In this document: in pieces, positions 57,088-64,000 of the stretch
How the letters are laid out: the number at the start of each line of letters is the position of its first letter
Numbering within the stretch: the first letter of the stretch is position 1
Assembly: GCF_003590335.1 (NCBI RefSeq)
Contig: NZ_MIET01000034.1
Span: 1-64,000, forward strand
DNA: 64,000 nt
Source of the DNA: Pseudoalteromonas sp. MSK9-3
Lineage (GTDB): Bacteria; Pseudomonadota; Gammaproteobacteria; Enterobacterales; Alteromonadaceae
Direction of reading: 5' to 3'
Made by a program: the position numbers and the translations under genes
The notes under the pieces: generated by a model
The model's database searches: none
Told to the model about the DNA's origin: nothing
Seen by the model: the letters and a program-made list of their open reading frames with translations, nothing else

Positions 57088-58095
57088 ATGACACATCATC
57101 AACGTAAGTGGGCAGCCACATGCTTTGCCATCGCAAGTTTAAGTTCAGGCTATACTGTCGCACAGAGTAAAGCGCCGGTCAGTGAGCCTACCAACACAAC
57201 ATCACTCTGGGCGTCGCCTGTGAGTTGCCACATAGATCCATCCGCACTCAGTCGAGCAATTTACAACAGCCGTTGGTCAACACGCACAACGAGGTTCGTG
57301 ATTTCTGGGCAATGCCATGGCCCCATTGTTATTCATAAACGAGATATAGAAATTAGCAACGATGCGCAGCAAAGTGGATCAATTCGTTTATTAACAGACT
57401 CTACGAGCTTACATGATCAAGCGCCAAAGGAGGCTGTAAAAGTAGTAAATAGTACAGTTGAGCTGAATAATATTACGATTGAGGTTGAACCAAACTACCG
57501 TGCGATCACCGTCACACAAAGTAGTGTTGTGACATTAAAGGGGGTCGCCAGCAATGTTCAACCAAGCTCAGAAAAGTTGCCCTACCCATTTGTTATTACC
57601 GACAATAGTACTGGATATATTAGTGACAGTGTAGGCTCAGGTTTTGAGGTTTCAGGTAGCTCCGTCTTGGAGTTTAACGCTGGAAATAAAGATCACGTTG
57701 TCAATGTGCTCGACACGTCAATGGCGCGTTCGGTTGCCCAAAATCAATTCGAGTCTGTGCAGGTGTCGGGCAATGGGTATTTTTTGGGAGATAACAAAAC
57801 CCATATAGAGTCTCTAATGATATGGGGCAAAGCTTCGGCAGAGGTTAACCGTGAAAGCTCTGTTGCCCAATTGCAGATGGGCGGGCAAACCCTGTTTGCT
57901 GCCTATCGTAATTCATCTATTACGGGGCCATACTTTTTATATGGTAATGTAGTGTTTGAACTAGAGCATTCCACAGCCAGTAACTGGGTGAGCGTCGATA
58001 AACCACAGTCTATTTTGATCGGTAATAATGCCACCGTAAACGGGACTTTGTACCCGTCTTGGTCATGGGCAGGGCAAGATGGTAATGAGCCATAA
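57088..58095 (+). CDS. Secreted beta-strand-rich protein of unknown function
   Basis: 335 aa, AAGGATAG before the ATG. Signal peptide to about residue 26 (TVA-QS). The mature part has short alternating strands with many Ser, Val, Asn and Gly residues (for example VVNSTVELNNITIEVEP, SVLEFNAG), like a right-handed beta-helix, and only two cysteines in the mature domain (CHIDP, GQCHGP). I do not recognise a family. A dyad TAAACCCTA/TAGGGTTTA (58109-58144) follows and may end transcription. Confidence 0.75.
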   Translation: MTHHQRKWAATCFAIASLSSGYTVAQSKAPVSEPTNTTSLWASPVSCHIDPSALSRAIYNSRWSTRTTRFVISGQCHGPIVIHKRDIEISNDAQQSGSIRLLTDSTSLHDQAPKEAVKVVNSTVELNNITIEVEPNYRAITVTQSSVVTLKGVASNVQPSSEKLPYPFVITDNSTGYISDSVGSGFEVSGSSVLEFNAGNKDHVVNVLDTSMARSVAQNQFESVQVSGNGYFLGDNKTHIESLMIWGKASAEVNRESSVAQLQMGGQTLFAAYRNSSITGPYFLYGNVVFELEHSTASNWVSVDKPQSILIGNNATVNGTLYPSWSWAGQDGNEP

Positions 58096-58270
58096 GCTTT
58101 GAAGTTTATAAACCCTAGCTGGTGCTAGAGTTGGTTAGGGTTTAATGAAGTGCGTAGCATTGCAATCTTTTCCTCCATAAAATATAAATTAATAACAATA
58201 AGAGTTGAATAGTCACACTGCGTGCTTGGGTTGTGTCTTATAAGTACGCTTAATTTAATGAGAGAGAAAC

Positions 58271-59383
58271 ATGACTAGCACGCTCAATGAAACTGAATTA
58301 AAAATCCAAGTACGACTGGCACAAACGGGCAATGTCGATGCTTTTACATCTTTAGTAAAGCATTCAAGCAATGTCGTCGAGTGTATTGCCTTAGGAGTTG
58401 TCCGCGATATTGATGCCGCTAAAGATGTAGTCCAAAAGGTATATATAAAAGTATGGACTGATATAAAGCAACTTAAGGAAGCGAGCAGCTTTTTACCTTG
58501 GGTGCGACAAATCACCCGTTATACGGCAATGAATAGTTTGCGTCGTAATACTGTAAACGCTGATATAGATGCAGAGTCTGCCGAAAGATTGCTGGCAAAG
58601 TTAGCTTGCGAAGGAAGTGATTTAGAAACTACGCTGCAACAGGCTGAACAAAGCCAACTCATCGCACATTTGATTGAGCAACTCCCAGACGAATCTCGAG
58701 AGATCACGCTACTGTACTATAGAGAAGAACAAAGTTGTGAAGCTGTAGCACACTTACTCGACCTAGCACCAGCCACAGTTAGAAAGCGCTTACAGAGAGT
58801 CCGAGAAAAAATTAAGTCACAAATATTAAATGACTATGGCCGTGTTATTCTCGCCAATGCGCCAATAGAGCTGGCGAGTCTTGTCACTATAAGCATATCA
58901 TCAACCCCAGTTGCGGCGTCGATTGGTGCAGCCGCTGCGCCAACACCTTGGTACAGTAAGTTGTTCATGATGTTAGGTGGGGCAGGTATTGGCGGCATGA
59001 TTGCGATGCTTGCAATCTGGTTGAGTACCCGCTTAATTTCAAATAAGTTAGATAATGAACGCGATAGGCAAGTAGTAACACAAATAAGAAATCATAATTT
59101 TATAGCGGTTGGTATCGGGGCTGGCGTCATGAGCCTAGGTTACGGGCTGACACAAGGTTGGCTAATTCCTGTATTGGGTTTTATGGTCATCGTGGGTTGG
59201 CTAGTTTGGAGCACATTGCATCTTAACAAGATTACCCACAAGCTGTGTGCGGGTGCCACTAAAACCCAGCAAAGAGTGCAGTATATTGGAGGGTTATTAG
59301 GCCTTATCTTTGGGGTTATAGGGGGCGGCACAGGACTGTATTTTGGTCTTGAAAACAGTGGCCGCTTAGCTTATTTAATGTAA
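58271..59383 (+). CDS. ECF-like sigma factor fused to a C-terminal membrane domain
   Basis: 370 aa. Sigma-2 region (about 12-90; DAAKDVVQKVYIKVWTDIKQL, FLPWVRQITRYTAMNSLRR) and sigma-4 (about 125-185; LPDESREITLLYYREEQSCEAVAHLL, PATVRKRLQRVREKI). The remaining 185 residues are not sigma: about four hydrophobic helices (near 230-252, 272-292, 294-312, 335-358) separated by short basic loops. A membrane-tethered sigma factor could be held inactive until released. No separate anti-sigma gene is adjacent. Start has GAGAG upstream. Confidence 0.88.
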   Translation: MTSTLNETELKIQVRLAQTGNVDAFTSLVKHSSNVVECIALGVVRDIDAAKDVVQKVYIKVWTDIKQLKEASSFLPWVRQITRYTAMNSLRRNTVNADIDAESAERLLAKLACEGSDLETTLQQAEQSQLIAHLIEQLPDESREITLLYYREEQSCEAVAHLLDLAPATVRKRLQRVREKIKSQILNDYGRVILANAPIELASLVTISISSTPVAASIGAAAAPTPWYSKLFMMLGGAGIGGMIAMLAIWLSTRLISNKLDNERDRQVVTQIRNHNFIAVGIGAGVMSLGYGLTQGWLIPVLGFMVIVGWLVWSTLHLNKITHKLCAGATKTQQRVQYIGGLLGLIFGVIGGGTGLYFGLENSGRLAYLM

Positions 59384-60334
59384 AAGAATGCGATGTGGTA
59401 GCAGGCTGGATAGTGTTATGGCGTTGGGTTAACCTTCAGAACAAATTAACGATAGTGAGAGATAAGGCGCATTAACCAAGTTGATAGTTTTGTTTTTTAG
59501 GCACTGATAATAAAGGCCTAAGACTTTAAATTTGCATACACAGATATAGAGTGTTCTAGAAATAAAACGCGCTAGATATAAAATAACATGAGCACGTAGT
59601 ATAGTTATCACTGATAGCATGTGCTCATTGTTTCAATATTTATAAGCGCTTACTTCTTATGCGTTACTGATTAAGATACGCTTACCTGGCTAAGTTACTC
59701 ACAGCCACTGGCCACTTCAATGTCTAAAAATACTTCATCGAAATAGCTATCATTGTCTGTTCCGCTATGACGAGTCCCCGTTAAATGTATGACCGCATAA
59801 CTGGTGGTTTCAGGCACTAACGCTTTATTTGATTGTAAAGTCCCAGACGACCTCAGTGACCCTCTTGTTCATAATATTAACTTGGTTATTAAAAGAGCAT
59901 AACCACGTTAATAAATAAAAATGACAATCTGGGATAGTCCAGATTGAAGTGATTTTACCGTTATTTTACACATCCATATGGCTTTAACGTGAGAGTTACA
60001 AGCGGCTGCAATATAATGTGGATTTTTGATGTGAGCTACAAGTCGTTTTGGTGTAATTGAATCGGTCATTTGATACTTTTTATTTGATAAAAGGAGCGCA
60101 TCATTTTTGCGGCTGGTTGCTTTTTTGGACGGGTTAGATGTGCGGTATTTATTATCTGAGATCAGAGCGCGCTTTGAATTTTTGTTGAGTTTATTGAAAC
60201 AAAGTTAGCAGTTGATTATAATTTCGCGCTCTTACCTCAGGTAACATACATGACTAACAGACTACAGACTTTACTGAGTTGTAGTTTAGGAAATACCTGA
60301 TTGGATGCAATGATGATAAACACATGGAAAACTC
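59384..60334. other. 951-bp region without an intact gene
   Basis: It contains the truncated frame at 59695-59868. The rest, especially 59870-60300, is AT-rich with many stops on both strands. I see no RNA gene, insertion-sequence end or clear terminator. The promoter of the 895-aa secreted protein gene must lie near its right end. Confidence 0.6.
59695..59868 (-). pseudogene. C-terminal remnant of a secreted-protein domain
   Basis: A 57-codon open frame without a plausible start; a TGA lies directly upstream at 59869-59871. It reads SYAVIHLTGTRHSGTDNDSYFDEVFLDI, the pattern of closing strands of a carbohydrate-binding or jelly-roll-like domain (...GTR.SGTDNDSYFD.V.L). It looks like the end of a larger exoprotein gene whose front has been lost. 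Assignment is by pattern only. Confidence 0.55.
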
Positions 60335-63022
60335 ATGAGTATATACAAAAGTATTTCTTTAATAATGAGAAATACGTTCTTAATAACCACACTATTTTTA
60401 ACCGCGTTTGCGGGCAATGCACAAGAAAAGGCGGCTTCATTAATACTAAAAGAGACCTTTGGTTCAGATCCTTACAATAAAATGGCTTACCACGATGGTG
60501 TGTTGCTCGTATCTGGGCTTACAGGCGTAGGCAGCGGCGATAAAAGTGGCACTATTGATGTGTTGCGGTATAGCGACAAAGGGTTTGACCTTCTCAGCCA
60601 AGCGCCATTAATTAGCCCAAAAGATGACTTACCCTATTGGAGTATTCTCGGCTTAAGTTATGTTAATGGGTATTGGGTGATACTAGCTGAAAGTGCCTTC
60701 GGCAATTATCTCACTTCAGCAACATTGACGAATGAAAAGCTGACCATTGTGAGCGAACTCAGGGTTGGCATTTCTAATCCTATGGCTCAGCTTGTTTCTG
60801 GTAATAGCGGTAACTTGTATGTTGTGAGTGGTGACTGGAGTTCAGTGGACCCCAAAAGTGGAATGTCAGTAATCCACTTTAATATTGAAGATAATGGCGC
60901 AATAAAACACAACAGCGCAGTCAATTTTGGTATTAGACCCAATGAACCAGATTACCGTGTTCACTTCAGTGTCTCTTACGACAATCACGCCTTATACCTT
61001 ACAAGTAATCAAGATGATACCCCAGCAGGGCTTTATAAGCTGCCGTTGGCAGATGATGGCTCACCGCAAGCGGTCGTCGAGCTGACACTTAAAAACGCAA
61101 AGTCGAAGTATTACGTTTCTAAAATGTCTGGAGATTTGTGGTTATTATCATATGAAAATTGGGGGTTTCAGGTAGCACAACTGAAAGGCGATGCGTTACA
61201 AGTTATCTTTGAACATGAAAGTAACTCTTGGTATAACGCCCTTGAAGTAAAAGGAAACTTAATTTTTGGTTTAGACACTTTTGGAGACGTGGATGTTTTT
61301 CAAATAGGCCATGACAAAACGATTTCGCATAGGTTTTCGTTAACACCATCAGATTATGGATTCAACCGTGATATGCTCATTGCTGATGATACATTATTTA
61401 TTACACAGGGCTCTGAAGGCATTTCAGCTTTAAAAATTGAAGATAACACAACGCTAACCAATTTACACAGCTTCTCTCAATCGGGTGTTATAGGGGACAT
61501 TGCAATGCATGGCAATGAGCTTGCAGTCGCTACCTTTAATCATAATTTGTATTTTTGGGGTATGGGCGATACCGACCCTGCGTCGCTTAATACAACGTAC
61601 CATGGTGGATATAGCGTACAAGGCGTTGTATGGGAGGGGGATGAAATGGTTATTAATGATAGTGCTCAATTAGAGTCTCATTTGGTTGAGAATTTAAAAA
61701 ACAATATCAATGTCGGCACACGTCATGGCAGTTTGGGTAGTCAGGGCAGCGATGGCCAGATTATCAAACTTAAAAATGGCTATGCAGCTGTAGCGTTTGG
61801 TCAGTTAAGCTTCATTGATGAGTCAAAAAATATAATGTCGACCATAACAAGTCCATTAGGCTCTTACACTGATAAAGTGGGAATGGTCGCGTCTGAGCAT
61901 GTGCTATTTGTACCTATGGGATACCCTAGTGAGGTTGCTGTGTATGATACGTCAGATTTATCAAACGTAACTGAGCTCACCCGCATTAAGCGTAATTATG
62001 CAATATATAGCAATGTTGCTGTTAAAGATAATTATCTTTATATTCCAGTAGCTCTTGAGAATGGGCGCTTTGCAATCACGCCTTACAACATAAGTAATCC
62101 GGCTGAGCCCGTGGAATTACCAAGTGTTGAAGTGGGTCGCAGTACTGCCACTGCCACATTACATATTGATGGCAATTACTTGATAGCAATCGGCTCTCAA
62201 GGGGCTTTACTCGATATTTCTGTACCTGAAAAGCCCGCGATGGTTGATGAGAATTTAGATATCAGTACCAATGGTATTGGCGCCGGTTTTGAGAATGATT
62301 TGTTTACGGTACCTATGAATAGCGCAGGGCGTTTACAACGCTCTTGCATAAATTTTGCGCCACAACAAGGTGATTTGACGCTGAATTTAGATGAGGATGG
62401 TCAAACGATGACCGCCCTTTCGCCATCAGATAATGAAAACGATAGTGTCACGTTTAGTATTCTTGATGAGCCAACAAAGGGTACTGTTACAATTCAAGAC
62501 AATATCAGTTTAAGCTATGTAGGAGCGGGTAACGCCAATGGTACCGATACCGCGAAGCTATTGGTAACGGATGCTCACGGTGGCGCGAGTGAATTTAACT
62601 TAACAATCAATATAAAGCCCATCAATGATGCACCTTTATTTAATGACCAACCTGTCACTCTGTTAGTTGGATTAGGCCAAACGAAGCGTGTTGCACTTGA
62701 TGTGACAGATGTTGATGGTGATAAGTTAACCTTTGAAATTACCGATCAAGCTACGCTAGGTAGTGCCGATGTTGATAGCCAGGGTGTTGTAACATATGCA
62801 CCTAACACCAGCACCGCAGGTACAGATAGCTTTGTTGTGATGGTATCTGATGCAGTAGGGGTGACGGCAAGGAAAAAAGTCAATGTGACTATTTCCACTC
62901 AGCCAGTTGCAACCACGCCAATTGCAACGGGTAACAGTAATGACAGTAGCGGCGGCACGGTAAGCTGGTTTTATTTAGTTGGATTGTTGCTCGTTGGTAT
63001 GCAACGACGCTATACACTTTAA
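60335..63022 (+). CDS. Large secreted protein with cadherin-like domains and GlyGly-CTERM-type tail
   Basis: 895 aa. Signal peptide (about 1-30, GNA-QE), a long beta-propeller-like part (about 35-660) with LVIVD-like repeats (VYDTSDLSNVTELTRI, LLDISVPEKPAMV), then two tandem cadherin/Ig-like domains (about 670-770 and 775-865; NENDSVTFSIL, INDAPLF, DVDGDKLTFEI). The end, NDSSGGTVSWFYLVGLLLVG plus QRR, is a GlyGly-CTERM-type signal: Gly-rich turn, one hydrophobic helix, basic tail. Such tails are processed by rhombosortase, and their proteins usually leave by type II secretion. Function unknown; surface or extracellular. Confidence 0.87.
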   Translation: MSIYKSISLIMRNTFLITTLFLTAFAGNAQEKAASLILKETFGSDPYNKMAYHDGVLLVSGLTGVGSGDKSGTIDVLRYSDKGFDLLSQAPLISPKDDLPYWSILGLSYVNGYWVILAESAFGNYLTSATLTNEKLTIVSELRVGISNPMAQLVSGNSGNLYVVSGDWSSVDPKSGMSVIHFNIEDNGAIKHNSAVNFGIRPNEPDYRVHFSVSYDNHALYLTSNQDDTPAGLYKLPLADDGSPQAVVELTLKNAKSKYYVSKMSGDLWLLSYENWGFQVAQLKGDALQVIFEHESNSWYNALEVKGNLIFGLDTFGDVDVFQIGHDKTISHRFSLTPSDYGFNRDMLIADDTLFITQGSEGISALKIEDNTTLTNLHSFSQSGVIGDIAMHGNELAVATFNHNLYFWGMGDTDPASLNTTYHGGYSVQGVVWEGDEMVINDSAQLESHLVENLKNNINVGTRHGSLGSQGSDGQIIKLKNGYAAVAFGQLSFIDESKNIMSTITSPLGSYTDKVGMVASEHVLFVPMGYPSEVAVYDTSDLSNVTELTRIKRNYAIYSNVAVKDNYLYIPVALENGRFAITPYNISNPAEPVELPSVEVGRSTATATLHIDGNYLIAIGSQGALLDISVPEKPAMVDENLDISTNGIGAGFENDLFTVPMNSAGRLQRSCINFAPQQGDLTLNLDEDGQTMTALSPSDNENDSVTFSILDEPTKGTVTIQDNISLSYVGAGNANGTDTAKLLVTDAHGGASEFNLTINIKPINDAPLFNDQPVTLLVGLGQTKRVALDVTDVDGDKLTFEITDQATLGSADVDSQGVVTYAPNTSTAGTDSFVVMVSDAVGVTARKKVNVTISTQPVATTPIATGNSNDSSGGTVSWFYLVGLLLVGMQRRYTL

Positions 63023-63162
63023 TTTAATGTTGAGTAGTAATTCAGGCTTAAAGCCGAGGTCTGAATTACGCTTTTATTTTGGCTTGCCACTGACTTTGCT
63101 GGCAGGCCAATCAATGCCTTTTTTGACACTATTGTCAAAAAATAAAATCGAGCCTAGCTTAT

Positions 63163-63202
63163 TGTTTTACTGTTTTACTGTTTTACTGTTTTACTATTTT
63201 AC
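63163..63202. repeat. 8-bp tandem repeat
   Basis: TGTTTTAC four times plus one variant TATTTTAC, in the non-coding stretch after the secreted-protein gene. The unit is not a multiple of 3, so it would change frame if translated, but I see no real gene across it. The rest of 63023-63274 shows nothing else. Confidence 0.9.
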
Positions 63203-63274
63203 TATATTAACGGGTAATAGAACTCATTAAAAAGCAAGTTGTTAGAGGCTAAAGTTAGCGCTTACTTGTTATTT

Positions 63275-63660
63275 TTAAGGCTGATACCGTGCAACGAACA
63301 TCATCACCGTTTCTTCAATTGCTCGGTTCATTGCCGTGTCACTGACCTCTTCAAAGCCATAAAGTAGTGGATAAAAAGTGAATGATTTTAATTGATATAC
63401 AAATTGCTTTGCTGCGTAGTCAGCATCTGTGATTTTGAGGCCACTTCTTGCGTGGCAATGTCGGTTAATTGGGCTTGTATCGGGCGAGTACTGTCAAACT
63501 CTATAGTACTGACATTGCAGACCTTTTTAAACATTCTTTCTAAAATCGCATGAAACAGTACCTTTTTTGAGGCAAAATGATCATAGACGGTGCGCTTAGA
63601 TCCCCCTGCATGACGCGACACTGTATCCATACTCGTTTGGTCTAGTCCGTATTGATAAAG
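63275..63660 (-). pseudogene. TetR-family regulator, 5'-truncated and frameshifted
   Basis: Frame one reads LYQYGLDQTSMDTVSRHAGG then SKRTVYDHFASKKVLFHAIL, a clear TetR helix-turn-helix lacking its first 15-20 residues; a stop lies directly upstream at 63661-63663. After about 63440-63465 the TetR C-terminal half continues in another frame: GLKITDADYAAKQFVYQLKS and FTFYPLLYGFEE, to a stop at 63275. Both the missing front and the frame change argue for a dead gene. Confidence 0.8.
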
Positions 63661-64000
63661 TCATCATTTCGCATAATCATTATGACCACTTAGACAAGGC
63701 GGTTCGTGCGCTGGCATATAAAACCGCTCAGTTCTTGGTACCGTTAGGGGTAGAAGGTGACTTAGTTGCATGGGGCATTGATAAGCAAAAAATCACGTCA
63801 TTTGACTGGTGGCAAGAGCTAAATACTGAAGAGGTCTTAGTGGCATTCACGCCAACGCAGCATTTTTCAGGACGCGGCCTAAGCGATGCCAATACCACGC
63901 TATGGGGCTCGTGGGTGATTAAAACGAACGATGAAAGTCTCTATTTTAGCGGCGATTCTTGATACTTTTCAGGGTTTAAAAGCATCGGTGATAAATATGG
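63648..64000 (+). pseudogene. Metallo-beta-lactamase-fold hydrolase, 5'-truncated with in-frame stop
   Basis: Starts abruptly as RIDKVIISHNHYDHLDKAVR, which contains the HxHxDH zinc motif, so the first half of the domain is missing. It continues PLGVEGDLVAWGI, FTPTQHFSGRGLSDAN and LYFSGDS, then TGA (63960-63962), then YFSGFKSIGDKY in the same frame. Relatives of the UlaG/NAPE-PLD group have GD(S/T)GYF here, so the TGA replaces a glycine codon. The window ends within the gene. Confidence 0.8.

Noticed and set aside
62979..63230. Small plus-strand gene over the 8-bp repeat
   Set aside because: It starts inside the 895-aa gene in another frame, and its C-terminal half is translated repeat.

Overview
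The window looks like one chromosomal stretch of a marine gammaproteobacterium of the Alteromonadales, most likely Pseudoalteromonas or a close relative. This rests on gene families and moderately AT-rich DNA; no search was possible. It opens with the 3' end of a 23S rRNA gene, a 5S rRNA gene and its terminator, followed by about 1.2 kb of composite hairpin repeats (535-1736).

The most notable region is 3.7-19.5 kb. A LuxI-type acyl-homoserine-lactone synthase and a LuxR-type receptor stand immediately upstream of a six-gene minus-strand operon: a single-module fully reducing type I polyketide synthase (KS-AT-DH-ER-KR-ACP, no thioesterase domain), a hotdog thioesterase, a type II thioesterase, a GH3-family acid-amido synthetase, a secreted alpha/beta hydrolase and an enolase-superfamily epimerase. 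Two 20-bp lux-box-like sites of matching layout lie in front of luxI and in front of the PKS gene. A TonB-dependent receptor is transcribed divergently from luxI. The simplest reading, which is inference, is a quorum-sensing-controlled pathway in which the PKS makes a reduced acyl chain, a thioesterase frees it and the GH3 enzyme joins it to an amine or amino acid.

19.5-27.5 kb is a lipopolysaccharide core block: DUF1415, waaA, a Wzi-like outer-membrane protein, gmhA, hldE, kdkA, a family 9 glycosyltransferase and gmhB. 27.6-40.6 kb is mostly housekeeping: kbl-tdh, glpE-glpG (GlpG has lost its catalytic serine), a FliL-like protein, ubiC-ubiA, a LysR regulator, a response-regulator HD-GYP phosphodiesterase, small DUF proteins, tsaD, plsY and folB-folK-uppP.

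40.9-56.9 kb holds a large TonB-dependent receptor, cca, GspA/GspB type II secretion accessory genes, a second HD-GYP protein, bifunctional putA with a divergent Lrp-type regulator, an SH3/coiled-coil membrane protein, a CYTH-CHAD triphosphatase and an HDOD protein. From 57 kb onward the content is accessory: a secreted beta-strand-rich protein, an ECF-like sigma factor fused to a membrane domain, a gene remnant, a large secreted protein ending in a GlyGly-CTERM-like tail, and a decayed tetR/metallo-beta-lactamase-fold pair joined at what looks like a deletion scar.
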